A DNA stretch of 64,000 nt from Streptosporangium roseum DSM 43021 (GTDB taxonomy: Bacteria > Actinomycetota > Actinomycetes > Streptosporangiales > Streptosporangiaceae): NCBI RefSeq assembly GCF_000024865.1, contig NC_013595.1, forward strand, positions 1,178,001 through 1,242,000, read 5' to 3'. The notes beneath the pieces were generated by a model, which saw only the letters and a list, made by a program, of their open reading frames with translations, ran no database searches and was not told where the DNA came from. A program made the translations under genes and the position numbers. Every line of letters starts with the position of its first letter. The first letter of the stretch is position 1. Shown piece by piece: positions 17,423 to 27,187 of this stretch.

Positions 17423-19159
17423 ATGACGGCGCGAATGGGCACGGCACGGCTCGGTCCTGCCGAGCGGACCGCCGCACTGACGCAGATGGGCGCTCAGGAA
17501 CTCGACGTGGTGGTGATCGGCGGCGGCGTCGTCGGCGCCGGAGTCGCGCTGGACGCGGCGACGCGCGGGCTGAGCGTCGGGCTGCTGGAGGCGCGCGACT
17601 TCGCCTCGGGCACCTCGTCCAGATCGTCCAAACTGATCCACGGCGGGCTGCGCTATCTGGAGCAGCTCAACTTCGACCTGGTCAGGGAGGCGCTCCGGGA
17701 GCGGGCCCTGCTGCTGCAGCGGATCGCCCCGCACCTCGTGCGGCCCGTGCCTTTCCTGCTCCCGCTCACCCACGTCGGGTGGGAGAGGCCGTACGTCGGA
17801 GCGGGCCTGGTGATGTACGACTCGCTGGGCTTCTCCTTCGGCTCCACCCGTGGCGTGCCCGGGCACCGGCACCTGTCGCGCAGCAGGGCGCTGCGGATCG
17901 CGCCCTCGCTGCGGCGGACGGCGTTCTCCGGCGCGGTCCAGTACTGGGACGCCCAGGTCGACGACGCCCGCTACGTGATGACCATGCTGCGGACCGCCTC
18001 CTCCTACGGGGCGCACGTGGCGTCGCGGGCCCAGGTGGTGGGCTTCCTGCGGGAGGGCGAGCGGGTCACCGGGGTCCGGGTGCGCGACCTGGAGGCCGGG
18101 ACCACGATGGACGTGCGGGCCCGCCAGGTGGTCAACGCCACCGGCGTGTGGACCGACGACATCCAGGAGCTGGTCGGCGGCCGGGGGCAGATCCACGTCC
18201 GCGCCTCCAAGGGCATCCACCTGGTCGTGCCGCGCGACCGGATCCACTCCCTCACCGGCATCATCCTGCGCACCGAGAAGTCGGTGCTGTTCGTGATCCC
18301 CTGGGGACGCCACTGGATCATCGGGACCACCGACACCCGCTGGGACCTGAACCGGGCCCACCCGGCGGCCTCCCGCTCGGACATCGACTACGTGCTGGAG
18401 CACGTGAACGAGGTGCTCTCGGTGCCGCTCACCCGCGACGACGTCGAGGGCGTCTACGCGGGGCTGCGCCCGTTGCTGTCGGGGGAGTCGGAGGAGACGT
18501 CCAAGCTCTCCCGCGAGCACATGGTGGCCCATCCGGTGCCGGGACTGGTCATGGTGGCCGGCGGGAAGTACACCACCTACCGGGTCATGGCGCAGGACGC
18601 GGTGGACGCGGTGGCGCACGGGCTGGACCAGCGGGTCCCGCCGTCGTGCACGGACCGGATCCCGCTGGCGGGGGCGGAGGGCTACCAGGCGCTGTGGAAC
18701 TCCCGGCAGCGGCTGGCCCAGTCGTCCGGGCTGCACGTGGCGCGGATCGAGCACCTGCTGCAGCGGTACGGGTCCATGATCGACGAGGTGCTCGCGCTGA
18801 TCGAGGCGGACCCGTCGCTGGCCCTCCCGCTGACCGGGGCGGACGACTACCTGCGGGCGGAGATCGTCTACGCGGCCACCCACGAGGGCGCCCGCCATCT
18901 GAACGACGTGCTGGCCCGGCGCACGCACATCTCGATCGAGACCTTCCACCGCGGGCTGGGCGTGGTCGAGGAGGCGGCCGGGCTGCTCGCCGGCCCGCTG
19001 GAGTGGGACGACGATCAGGTCAAGCGCGAGGTGGAGTACTACACCAAGCGGGTCGAGGCCGAGCGGCTCTCCCAGGAGCAGGACACCGACCAGGAGGCCG
19101 ACGCGATCCGCCTCGGCGCTCCCGACGTCGTCCCCGTCGCGAGCCCCGAGAACACCTGA
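17423..19159 (+). CDS. glpD: Aerobic glycerol-3-phosphate dehydrogenase
   Basis: FAD enzyme at the inner face of the membrane that oxidises sn-glycerol 3-phosphate to dihydroxyacetone phosphate and passes electrons to quinone. The 578-residue product has the usual length. The FAD-binding motif VVVIGGGVVGAGVALDAATRG lies near residue 29-49, followed by GTSSRSSKLIHGGLRYLE, the substrate/FAD signature of GlpA/GlpD, and later GKYTTYRVMAQD. ATG 17423 follows AGGGGG at suitable spacing. glpF or glpK are not adjacent, so it appears to be monocistronic. Confidence 0.95.
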   Translation: MTARMGTARLGPAERTAALTQMGAQELDVVVIGGGVVGAGVALDAATRGLSVGLLEARDFASGTSSRSSKLIHGGLRYLEQLNFDLVREALRERALLLQRIAPHLVRPVPFLLPLTHVGWERPYVGAGLVMYDSLGFSFGSTRGVPGHRHLSRSRALRIAPSLRRTAFSGAVQYWDAQVDDARYVMTMLRTASSYGAHVASRAQVVGFLREGERVTGVRVRDLEAGTTMDVRARQVVNATGVWTDDIQELVGGRGQIHVRASKGIHLVVPRDRIHSLTGIILRTEKSVLFVIPWGRHWIIGTTDTRWDLNRAHPAASRSDIDYVLEHVNEVLSVPLTRDDVEGVYAGLRPLLSGESEETSKLSREHMVAHPVPGLVMVAGGKYTTYRVMAQDAVDAVAHGLDQRVPPSCTDRIPLAGAEGYQALWNSRQRLAQSSGLHVARIEHLLQRYGSMIDEVLALIEADPSLALPLTGADDYLRAEIVYAATHEGARHLNDVLARRTHISIETFHRGLGVVEEAAGLLAGPLEWDDDQVKREVEYYTKRVEAERLSQEQDTDQEADAIRLGAPDVVPVASPENT

Positions 19160-19162
19160 GCC

Positions 19163-19257
19163 CGGCTCCCGCCGGCCTCGGGAGCGGGTGAGCGGAGGTC
19201 CTCGGGAGCGGGCGAGTGGCGTACGGCTCCCGCCGGCCTCGGAAACGGGTGAGCGGA
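19163..19257. repeat. 34-bp direct repeat after glpD
   Basis: Two 34-bp copies (19163-19196 and 19224-19257) differ at two positions; a third partial copy of 12 bp begins at 19261 and forms the left arm of the downstream terminator. The first copy starts 3 bp after the glpD stop codon. Confidence 0.9.
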
Positions 19258-19290
19258 GTACGGCTCCCGCCGCGGAGGCGGGAGCCGTAC
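19258..19290. terminator. Strong stem-loop between convergent glpD and lipoprotein genes
   Basis: A perfect 14-bp stem (19258-19271 paired with 19277-19290) with a 5-nt loop. It sits between convergent genes and could stop transcription from both sides. There is no T-tract. Confidence 0.8.
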
Positions 19291-19349
19291 GGGGAGCCCT
19301 TCGGCGGGAGACGGCCCGCAACCCGGAGGCCCGGCCGGGGAGGGCCTTC

Positions 19350-21485
19350 CTAGGAGGTCTGCTCGAACGGGATCCAGGCCTGGTCGGCGAGGTCGTTCAT
19401 GGCGTTGACCTTGAGGCCCAGGTCGGAGACCGTCCAGAGGCTGTCGCCGATGACGATCGAGCGGCGGATGCCCGGGTCGTAGGGGGCGAAGCGGGCGTTG
19501 TCGACGGGCTTGGGCCTGGTGTGGACGATGGTGCCCACCTTGGTGACGGCGGATTCGTCGATCTTGAGGACGAGGGCGGCGCCGTTGGTCTGCTCGGTGC
19601 CGTTCCAGGTGTTCAGCGGCAGGACCGCGGTGCCCGTCCTGGCCCAGTAGAGGAAGGCGTGCGGGTCCCACTCGGCCTCGGAGCCGGAGTCCTTCTGGAA
19701 CAGCTGCGACAGGCGGCGCGGGTTGGCCGGGTCGCCGACGTCGAACAGCGAGACCTGGGTGCCGAGCGTGCGGCCCTTCTCGCTCGCCTCCTGGCCGAGC
19801 CCGATCAGCCGCCCGTCACCCGCCGGGTGCAGGTAGGCGGAGTAGCCGGTGATCTTCAGCTCGCCGGTCTTCCTCGGGGCCGCCGGGTCGCGCAGGTCGA
19901 GGGTGTAGAGCGGGTCCACCTGCTTGAACGTCACCACGTAGCCGACCGGGCCGATGAACCGGACCGAGTAGATCCGCTCGCCGGCGCCCAGGCCGCCGAC
20001 CTCTCCGACCTTGTTCAGGGTGTCGGCCTTGAGCACGTAGACGGCGCTGGAGCTGTCCTGCCCGGAGGTCGAGGTGGTGGCGACCCTCAGGTGCCCCTCG
20101 TGCTCCGACAGGGAGTACTGGTTGAGCAGCCGGCCGGGGACCTTCCCGGAGGCGACGTAGCGGGGCGCGCCCGCCGCGCCGATGTCGAAGCGGTGGACCT
20201 CGGTCTCCTCCGGCGGCTCGACCGGCGTCTTCACGGGCTCCGGAGTCGGCTCGGAGGTCGACGTGGAACCGGTCGGTGCCGGGGTGACGGTGACCGGCGC
20301 GTCCGTGGGGGACGGTGCCGGGGTGACGGTGACCGAGGTGTCCGTCGGGACCGGGGCCGGGGCCGGCGTGACGGTCACCGTCGGCTCCGTCGGCGTCGGC
20401 TCGACCTGCGGGGCCTGCGCGGTGGCCGTGGCGGCCGGCGCGTCATCGATCACCGGCGACTCGATCGGCCGGGGCCACCACCAGCGCGGGTTGCTGGTCA
20501 CGTACAGGCTGGAGCCGGTGCCGTAGACCGTGTCGCCGTCGGCCGCCACGCTGATCGGGGTGGTCTCCGCGAGCCCCTGGGACAGGTCGAAGCTGTGCAC
20601 GGTCAGCATCGAGGTGCCGGTGTACTCCGCGGGGTGGCTGACCTGTTCGCACTTGACCGAGCCGGTCGAGGTGACGCCCTTGGCGTCCGTCGTCTCGAAC
20701 TTCGGCAGCCACGCCTCCAGCGGCGCCTTCTTGACGGTGTCCGCGTTCAGGCGGGTCCGCTCGTTCTCCGAGGCGTCGGGGCCGGCGTCCGGGAAGTTGA
20801 TCTCAGGCTGGCTGCGGACCACGAGCCGCACCGTCGAGCCGATCATCCTGGCGTCCACGTGGGAGCCGTTCGGCGTGAGCGAGCCGAGCACCTTCGGCTC
20901 CCCGGACAGGTCGATGAGGACGTAACGCGGCCCCGGGCTCGCCGGCCGCTTGGCCATCGCGCCGAACGGGATGATCCCGCCGCCGGAGAACAGCACCAGT
21001 GCCCGGTCCCCGCTGACCAGCAGGTCGGCCGGGGCCCACGCCTGCTCGGGGTCCACCAGCTTGAGCGTGCCGGTGACCTTCTTGGCCGCGGCGTCGACCA
21101 CCCGCAGCACGCCGCGGTTGACGGTGATCACCCGGTTGCCGTCGGTCTTCACCAGGTCCGGCTCGTCGACCCCGGCCTCGTGCACGTTCGTGGTCGAGTG
21201 CTCGGGCGCCGCGCTCTTGCCGCGGGCCGTGGCGACATCCGAGCGCGCCTCCGCGTACATGATCTGCGGGCCGCCCAGCCCCCACGGCCCGACCTGTTTC
21301 GCCGTCGCCGCCCGCAACCCGGCCAGCATGTCGTCGCAGCCGTTGTAGGAGACCAGCTTGATGTTCCCCAGGTCGACCGGCGTCGTACGGCTCGCGCCGG
21401 GCTCCGTCTCTGTCGAGCTGCACGCCGTGGCGAGCAGGGCGGCGGCGAGCGTGACGGCGCCGGCCGTACGAATGGATGTCCTCAT
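19350..21485 (-). CDS. Secreted beta-propeller lipoprotein
   Basis: A 711-residue exported protein. The N-terminus is a lipoprotein signal (basic MRTSIRTAG, hydrophobic core, lipobox LATAC with Cys22). The rest matches the actinobacterial and archaeal beta-propeller family with repeated WD-like sheets (VDEPDLVKTDGNRVITVNRG, later VRFIGPVGYVVTFKQVDPLYTLDLRDP and the last repeat near SIVIGDSLWTVS). A Pro/Thr-rich segment with three VTVTPAP units (about 20260-20400) interrupts the propeller and may be a surface-exposed linker. Function is unknown. It is divergent from the semialdehyde dehydrogenase gene and convergent with glpD. Confidence 0.85.
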   Translation of the reverse strand: MRTSIRTAGAVTLAAALLATACSSTETEPGASRTTPVDLGNIKLVSYNGCDDMLAGLRAATAKQVGPWGLGGPQIMYAEARSDVATARGKSAAPEHSTTNVHEAGVDEPDLVKTDGNRVITVNRGVLRVVDAAAKKVTGTLKLVDPEQAWAPADLLVSGDRALVLFSGGGIIPFGAMAKRPASPGPRYVLIDLSGEPKVLGSLTPNGSHVDARMIGSTVRLVVRSQPEINFPDAGPDASENERTRLNADTVKKAPLEAWLPKFETTDAKGVTSTGSVKCEQVSHPAEYTGTSMLTVHSFDLSQGLAETTPISVAADGDTVYGTGSSLYVTSNPRWWWPRPIESPVIDDAPAATATAQAPQVEPTPTEPTVTVTPAPAPVPTDTSVTVTPAPSPTDAPVTVTPAPTGSTSTSEPTPEPVKTPVEPPEETEVHRFDIGAAGAPRYVASGKVPGRLLNQYSLSEHEGHLRVATTSTSGQDSSSAVYVLKADTLNKVGEVGGLGAGERIYSVRFIGPVGYVVTFKQVDPLYTLDLRDPAAPRKTGELKITGYSAYLHPAGDGRLIGLGQEASEKGRTLGTQVSLFDVGDPANPRRLSQLFQKDSGSEAEWDPHAFLYWARTGTAVLPLNTWNGTEQTNGAALVLKIDESAVTKVGTIVHTRPKPVDNARFAPYDPGIRRSIVIGDSLWTVSDLGLKVNAMNDLADQAWIPFEQTS

Positions 21486-21572
21486 GCTCCCTACGACGGA
21501 TCGATGTCGTGTCCGGTTCAACCCGTTACCGACCAGTAGCCACGGGCGGCCACCCCAGAATATTCTTCGCGC

Positions 21573-23138
21573 ATGGCTGTCACTCTCGGAGCTACCCGGA
21601 CACTCGACCCGACCATGATCGAACGCATTGTCCGGCAGGTGACCTCCAGCGGGAAGACGCAGGCGATCACCGCGCCGTTCACCGGCGAGCCCCTCGCCGA
21701 ACTGCCCGTCTCCACCGCCGAAGACGTCCGCGCCGCACACGCCAGGGCCCGCGCGGCGCGCGAGGCGTGGGCCGAGCTGCCCGTGCGAGAGCGGATCAAG
21801 CCCTTCCTCCGCCTGCACGACGCCATCCTCGACCGGCGCGAGGAGATCCTCGACGTGGTCCAGTGGGAGACCGGCAAGGCCCGCAGGCACGCCTTCGAGG
21901 AGGTCCTCGACGTGGCGGGCTGCACGCTCTACTACGTCCGGCGGGCGCCCGGCCTCCTGGAGCCCCGGCGCCGCGCGGGCATCTTCCCCGTCGCGACGAA
22001 GACGGTCGAGGTACGCCAGCCCAAGGGCACCGTGGCGTTGATCTCCCCGTGGAACTACCCGCTCTCGCTCGGCGTCACCGACGTCGTCCCGGCCCTGATC
22101 GCGGGCAACGCCGTGGTCCACAAGCCCGACACCCAGACCGCGCTGTCCACGCTGTGGACGATCGACCTGCTGGTCTCCCTCGGGATGCCCCGCGAGATCT
22201 GGCAGGTCGTCCTCGGCGACCCCGCCGAGGTCGGCGACGCGCTGATCGAGGACGCCGACTACGTGGCGTTCACCGGCTCGACCGGCGGAGGCCGGAAGAT
22301 CGCCGAGGCGGCTGCCAGGCGGCTGATCGGCTGCTCGCTGGAGCTCGGCGGCAAGAACCCGATGGTCGTCCTCGACGACGCCGACCTGGACGTGGCCGCG
22401 CAGGGCGCGCTGCGCGCCTGCTTCACCAACGCCGGGCAGCTGTGCATCTCCATCGAGCGGCTCTACGTGCACGAGGCCGTGTACGACGCGTTCGTGGAGA
22501 AGTTCGTCCGCCAGGCCCGCAACATGAAGCTCGGCGCGGGGCTCGACTGGAGCGTGCAGATGGGATCGCTCACCTCACGGCGCCAGCTCGACGCGGTCGG
22601 CGCCCACGTGGACGACGCCGTCGCGAAGGGAGCCGAGGTCCTCGCCGGCGGCAGGGCCCGCCCCGACGTCGGGCCGCTGTTCTACGAGCCCACGATCCTG
22701 GCGGGGGTGGACGAGAGCATGGACCTGTGCCGCGACGAGACCTTCGGCCCAGTTGTCTCGGTCTACCGGTTCGCCGACGAGGACGAGGCGGTCGAGAGGG
22801 CCAACGACACCGTCTACGGTCTCAACGCCTCCGTCTGGACCCGCGACCTGTCCCGCGGCCGGGCGCTGGCCTCCCGGATCAAGGCCGGGACCGTCAACAT
22901 CAACGAGGGGTACGGCTCGGCCTACGCCTCCTACGACGCCCCCATGGGAGGCATGAAGTCCTCCGGCCTGGGCCGCCGCCACGGGGCCGAGGGCCTGCTG
23001 AAGTACACCGAGGTGCAGACCATCTCCAGCCAGGCGTCCTGGATGGGCTTCGAGCCGATCCTCGGCATGACCTACGACAAGTACGCCGACACCCTGTCGG
23101 GCCTGCTCAAGACCATGAAGAAACTGCACCTGAAGTGA
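21573..23138 (+). CDS. Succinic semialdehyde dehydrogenase (NAD(P)-dependent aldehyde dehydrogenase)
   Basis: A 521-residue cytoplasmic aldehyde dehydrogenase that would oxidise succinic semialdehyde to succinate. Motifs are ISPWNYPLSL (cofactor binding), FTGSTGGGRKIAE, ELGGKNPM with the general-base glutamate, and NAGQLCISIERL with the catalytic cysteine. The N-terminal part and the LSGLLKTMKKLH tail match the actinobacterial GabD2-like subgroup (Rv1731 type). ATG 21573 has only a weak ribosome site and lies 87 bp from the divergent lipoprotein start. The oxidoreductase downstream is on the same strand after 105 bp. Confidence 0.9.
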   Translation: MAVTLGATRTLDPTMIERIVRQVTSSGKTQAITAPFTGEPLAELPVSTAEDVRAAHARARAAREAWAELPVRERIKPFLRLHDAILDRREEILDVVQWETGKARRHAFEEVLDVAGCTLYYVRRAPGLLEPRRRAGIFPVATKTVEVRQPKGTVALISPWNYPLSLGVTDVVPALIAGNAVVHKPDTQTALSTLWTIDLLVSLGMPREIWQVVLGDPAEVGDALIEDADYVAFTGSTGGGRKIAEAAARRLIGCSLELGGKNPMVVLDDADLDVAAQGALRACFTNAGQLCISIERLYVHEAVYDAFVEKFVRQARNMKLGAGLDWSVQMGSLTSRRQLDAVGAHVDDAVAKGAEVLAGGRARPDVGPLFYEPTILAGVDESMDLCRDETFGPVVSVYRFADEDEAVERANDTVYGLNASVWTRDLSRGRALASRIKAGTVNINEGYGSAYASYDAPMGGMKSSGLGRRHGAEGLLKYTEVQTISSQASWMGFEPILGMTYDKYADTLSGLLKTMKKLHLK

Positions 23139-23243
23139 GGCCCGCGGCGGCCTCGCCCCGCGGGCGACCGTCACGGCGCCGCGGGGCGGAGCGGCGCGGC
23201 GGCGCCCGCCGCGGCCCGGTCGCCGCCCGAAGGGAGTCTGCGG

Positions 23244-24935
23244 ATGTTCGACTACGACGTGCTGGTGATCGGCTCGGGGTTCGGCGGGAGCGTCTCGGCG
23301 CTGCGGCTGACGGAGAAGGGCTACAGGGTCGCCGTGCTGGAGGCCGGGCGGCGGTTCGACGAGGGCACGCTGCCCAGAACCTCCTGGCGGGTCCGTGACT
23401 TCCTGTGGGCGCCGGGGCTCGGCCTCAGGGGCATCCAGCGCATCCACGTGCTGCGCGGCCAGAAGGGCACCGGCGTCATGGTCCTGGCGGGCGCCGGGGT
23501 CGGCGGCGGCTCGCTGGTCTACGCCAACACCCTCTACGAGCCCCTCGACCCGTTCTTCGAGGACGCCCAGTGGTCGGGCATCACCGACTGGAAGGCCGAG
23601 CTCGGCCCCTACTACGACCAGGCCAGGCGGATGCTGGGGGTGGTGGTCAACCCGACGGTCACCCGCGCCGACGAGGTGATGCGGAAGGTCGCCGACCGGA
23701 TGGGCGTGGGCGACACCTTCCACCTGGCCCCGGTCGGCGTCTTCTTCGGCGAGCCGGGCGTCGAGGTCGACGACCCCTACTTCGGCGGCGCCGGGCCGCG
23801 CCGCAGGGGCTGCACCGAGTGCGGCGAGTGCATGACCGGCTGCCGGCACGGCGCCAAGAACATGCTCGTCAAGAACTACCTCTACCTGGCCGAGAAGGCC
23901 GGGGCCAAGGTCCATCCGGAGACCACGGTCACCTCGGTCCGCCCGGCGGGCGGCGGCTACCGGGTCGAGGTGAGCAAGACGGGGGCGCCCTGGCGCCGCC
24001 GTACCCTCACGGCGGAGCAAGTGATCTTCGCGGCCGGCACGTACGGCACGCAGCGCCTGCTGCACCGCCTCAAGGCCACCGGTGCCCTGCCCCGGCTCTC
24101 CGACCGGCTCGGCGCCCTGACCAGGACGAACTCCGAAGCGCTGCTCGGGTTCGAGCGACTGTCCGTCAAGGGGGAGAAGCTCAACCGCGGCGTGGCGATC
24201 ACCTCCTCCATCCACCCCGACGCCCACACCCACATCGAGCCCGTCCGCTACGGCGACGGCTCCAACGCGATGGGCATGCTCCGCTCCCTCCTGATCGACG
24301 GCGGCGGCGCGCCCCGCTGGCTCAAGTTCCTCGGCGAGGCCGTGCGCAGGCCCCATCTCGTGCCGAGGCTGTTCAACCACCGCAGGTGGTCGGAGCGCGC
24401 GATCATCGCCCTCGTCATGCAGGCCAAGGACAACTCGATCACCCTGTCGGGCCGGAGGGGGCTGTTCGGCTGGGGGCTCCGTTCCAGGCGGGGGCACGGC
24501 GACCCCAACCCCACCTGGCTGCCGGCCGGCCACGAGTTCGTCCGGCACGCCGCCGAGGAGGTCGGCGGCATGGCCGGCGGGTCCTGGCTCGACCTGTTCG
24601 ACATCCCCGCCACCGCGCACTTCCTGGGCGGCTGCGCCATCGGCGCCGGCCGCGACACCGGGGTGATCGACGCCTACCACCGCGTTCACGGACACGAGGG
24701 CCTGCACGTCGTCGACGGCTCCGCCGTCTCCGCCAACCCCGGCGTCAACCCCTCCCTCACCATCACCGCCCAGGCCGAGCGCGCCATGTCGCTCTGGCCC
24801 AACAGGGGAGAGGCCGACCCCCGGCCCGCCCCGGGCTCCCCCTACGTCCGGCTGCCGCCCGTCGCCCCCAGGAGTCCGGCCGTCCCCGCCGCCGCCCCCG
24901 GCGCCCTCCGCCTGCCCATCGTCGGCATCACGTAG
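23244..24935 (+). CDS. GMC-family FAD oxidoreductase, ChoD-like
   Basis: A 563-residue flavoprotein. It begins with the FAD-binding VLVIGSGFGGSVSALRL motif at residues 5-21, has GAGVGGGSLVYAN near 95, and ends with the GMC C-terminal VVDGSAVSANPGVNPSLTITA. A cysteine cluster CTECGECMTGC lies near residue 195, which could bind an iron-sulfur cluster or be structural. The nearest named relative by synteny is choD (Rv3409c), located between guaB3 and guaA in M. tuberculosis, as here. Cholesterol oxidase activity is not shown; the real substrate may be another sterol or alcohol. ATG 23244 follows AAGGGAG. Confidence 0.88.
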   Translation: MFDYDVLVIGSGFGGSVSALRLTEKGYRVAVLEAGRRFDEGTLPRTSWRVRDFLWAPGLGLRGIQRIHVLRGQKGTGVMVLAGAGVGGGSLVYANTLYEPLDPFFEDAQWSGITDWKAELGPYYDQARRMLGVVVNPTVTRADEVMRKVADRMGVGDTFHLAPVGVFFGEPGVEVDDPYFGGAGPRRRGCTECGECMTGCRHGAKNMLVKNYLYLAEKAGAKVHPETTVTSVRPAGGGYRVEVSKTGAPWRRRTLTAEQVIFAAGTYGTQRLLHRLKATGALPRLSDRLGALTRTNSEALLGFERLSVKGEKLNRGVAITSSIHPDAHTHIEPVRYGDGSNAMGMLRSLLIDGGGAPRWLKFLGEAVRRPHLVPRLFNHRRWSERAIIALVMQAKDNSITLSGRRGLFGWGLRSRRGHGDPNPTWLPAGHEFVRHAAEEVGGMAGGSWLDLFDIPATAHFLGGCAIGAGRDTGVIDAYHRVHGHEGLHVVDGSAVSANPGVNPSLTITAQAERAMSLWPNRGEADPRPAPGSPYVRLPPVAPRSPAVPAAAPGALRLPIVGIT

Positions 24936-25004
24936 AGCGGGGCGCCGCGCTCCGGAACCCGGCCTCCGTTGGCGATATGTCGTGGATTCGACCAGTATCC
25001 CGGT

Positions 25005-26393
25005 GTGATCTGGAATGTTGAAGAGTTCGCACGCGCCGCCGCGGTGACCGCCGACGGGCTGGCCGCCTACGTGGACGAGAGCCAGCGCGGACTGCCGCCC
25101 GTCATCCGCCGCCGGCCGCCGCGCGAGGTGGCCGAACGGCTCGGACTCGTGCGGTGGATCCGCGAGGGCGGGATGACGCCGGACAGCTACGCGGAGTTCC
25201 TGGCGGCCTACCTGGACGAGGGGACCCGGCTGCACCATCCCGCCTACCTCGGCCACCAGATCGCCGCCCCCGACTTCCCCGCCGCGCTCGCCGACTTCGT
25301 CCACGGCGCCACCAACAACCCGATGGCGGTCTACGAGATGGGGGCCTCGGCGGCCACGGTCGAGTTCGAGGTCCTGCGCTGGATGCTGGACAAGGTGGGG
25401 TTCGGGGAGACCGGCGGAGGGGTGCTCACCCACGGGGGTTCGCTGGCCAACCTCACCGCGCTGCTGGCCGCGCGGGCGGCGGCCGTACCGGAGGCGTGGA
25501 CCGACGGGGTCCCCGCCGACCTCGCCCTGCTCGCCCCCGCCTCGGCGCACTACTCGCTCACCCGCGCCGCCGCGATCCTCGGGCTGGGGGAGCGGGCCGT
25601 CATGCCGCTGGACGTGGACGGGCTGGGCAGGGTCGACGTCGCGCGCCTGCCGGAGGCCCTGGATCGGGTACGGCGGGCGGGACGGCGGCCGATGGCCCTG
25701 GTGGCCAGTGCCTGCTCGACGGGGACCGGGCTCTACGACGACCTGCGCGGCATCGGCGAGTTCTGTACCGCCAACGGTGTCTGGTTCCACGTGGACGGCG
25801 CCCACGGAGCGTCGGCGCTGCTCGCCGAGGAGCACCGGCACCTGCTCGACGGGATCGAGCTCGCCGACTCCCTGATCTGGGACGCGCACAAGATGCTGCG
25901 GACCTCCAGCCTGGCGGCGGCGGTCCTGACCAGGAGGGAGGGCGACCTGGACGCGGCCTTCCGGCAGCGGGCGAGCTACCTGTTCTACGGCGACCAGGGC
26001 TTCGACCTGATCGGCAGGACCGTGGAGTGCAGCAAGGCCGAGCTGGGCCTGAAGGTCTTCCTCAACCTGGCCTGGCGGGGCGAGCGGGGGCTGGGCGACT
26101 ACGTCGCGCGGCAGTACGCCACAGCGCACCGCTTCTGGGAACTGGCCCGGGAACGGCCCGGCTTCGAGTGCCCCTACGAGCCGGAGAGCAACATCGTCTG
26201 CTTCCGGTACGGCGGCGCCGACCAGGCGGAGATCCGCGAGCGGCTGATGGCGGACGGCGCCTTCCAGCTCACCTCGGCCGAGATCGACGGCGTCCGTCAC
26301 CTGCGGGTCACCGTGATGGCCCCCGCCACGGACGACAAGACGCTGGAGGCGCTGCTCGACCGGATCGGCGGGGAGCGCGGCCCCGGCGGGTGA
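25005..26393 (+). CDS. PLP-dependent group II amino-acid decarboxylase family protein
   Basis: A 462-residue protein of the glutamate/diaminobutyrate/aromatic decarboxylase family (fold type I). Visible elements are the HPAYLGHQIAAPDFPAAL substrate entrance, GGVLTHGGSLANLTALLAAR for phosphate binding, WFHVDGAHG, and the cofactor lysine in LIWDAHKML. GTG 25005 is chosen as start (product VIWNVEEFARAA); a TTG at 24969 would add twelve residues. Neither has a clear ribosome site, so translation may be leaderless. The substrate (for example diaminobutyrate or aspartate) cannot be decided. It converges on the GNAT-like gene with 8 bp between. Confidence 0.85.
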   Translation: MIWNVEEFARAAAVTADGLAAYVDESQRGLPPVIRRRPPREVAERLGLVRWIREGGMTPDSYAEFLAAYLDEGTRLHHPAYLGHQIAAPDFPAALADFVHGATNNPMAVYEMGASAATVEFEVLRWMLDKVGFGETGGGVLTHGGSLANLTALLAARAAAVPEAWTDGVPADLALLAPASAHYSLTRAAAILGLGERAVMPLDVDGLGRVDVARLPEALDRVRRAGRRPMALVASACSTGTGLYDDLRGIGEFCTANGVWFHVDGAHGASALLAEEHRHLLDGIELADSLIWDAHKMLRTSSLAAAVLTRREGDLDAAFRQRASYLFYGDQGFDLIGRTVECSKAELGLKVFLNLAWRGERGLGDYVARQYATAHRFWELARERPGFECPYEPESNIVCFRYGGADQAEIRERLMADGAFQLTSAEIDGVRHLRVTVMAPATDDKTLEALLDRIGGERGPGG

Positions 26394-26401
26394 CGGGTCC
26401 G

Positions 26402-27145
26402 TCAGGTCAGCCGGTGGCGGACCCAGACGTTGGGCTCGACGTAGACGGCGTGGTCCTGGTCGACGTCGCAGTGGACCGGGACCAGGGCTCCGGGCACCTC
26501 GACCGGGCCGCTCTCGTCGAAGGCGCAGCCGGACCACTTCCGCCATTCGGCGAGCGTGCCGGCCACAGTCATCGAGCGGGGCGCCACCTTCGCGATCGTG
26601 CCGCCCGCGCGCACGTGGACCCGTAGCCACGGATCGGCCGGCAGGCCGTCGGGCCGGGTCAGCGCGGCGTACTCCGCCATCGGGGTGCGCGGCTCCAGAT
26701 GCTTGGCGTTGGGCCGCACCGGGGCGATCAGCTCACCGAACCCCAGGCGGGCGGCGTTGTCCCGCATGGCCCCCAGCATGAGGGGCGAGAGCCCGGAGCC
26801 GATGCGGTCGGGCCGGATGGTGATCTCCAGCGCGGAGACCACGGTGGGTTTCTCACCGGTCCGCCGGGTGTTCCAGGACCGCAGGACCGCCGCGTCCCAG
26901 CCGTCGTCGGGCAGGTCCTCGTGCTTCCAGGCGAAGGGGACGCTGAGGCCCTTGGCGACCAGGCGGCCCGGGTCGGCGTCGTCGTCGGCCACCAGGACGA
27001 ACTCCGGATAGACCGTCGTGCAGACCTCGAAGTAGAGGGCCGCCATCCGGTCGTGGAACATGAACTCGGGCCACGAGTTGTCCATGGCCCACAGCTGCCC
27101 GGTGAACTCCGGACGTTCGGCGAGTGTGGTGACGCGGACGGACAT
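26402..27145 (-). CDS. GNAT-like acyltransferase, substrate unknown
   Basis: A 247-residue cytoplasmic protein. The segment from EFVLVADDD through ALEITIRPDRIGSGLSPLMLGAMRDNAARLG resembles the acetyl-CoA-binding core of GNAT enzymes, with RIGSGLS in place of the usual Q/RxxGxG/A loop. Conserved aromatic residues are scattered through the C-terminal half. No ribosome site is obvious before ATG 27145. The neighbours give no hint of substrate. Confidence 0.6.
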   Translation of the reverse strand: MSVRVTTLAERPEFTGQLWAMDNSWPEFMFHDRMAALYFEVCTTVYPEFVLVADDDADPGRLVAKGLSVPFAWKHEDLPDDGWDAAVLRSWNTRRTGEKPTVVSALEITIRPDRIGSGLSPLMLGAMRDNAARLGFGELIAPVRPNAKHLEPRTPMAEYAALTRPDGLPADPWLRVHVRAGGTIAKVAPRSMTVAGTLAEWRKWSGCAFDESGPVEVPGALVPVHCDVDQDHAVYVEPNVWVRHRLT

Positions 27146-27187
27146 CCGGTCATCGTTTCACCGATGCCGGGTCGGTACGACTGGTTT

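Noticed and set aside
20215..20440. Repeat-rich segment as a separate mobile element
   Set aside because: It is in frame in the lipoprotein and encodes Pro/Thr linker units; there are no ends or duplications typical of an element.
22575..26630. Very long minus-strand open frame (about 1350 codons)
   Set aside because: It lies antisense to three well-supported genes; such frames arise from high GC at third codon positions and the product is low-complexity Gly/Arg/Val.
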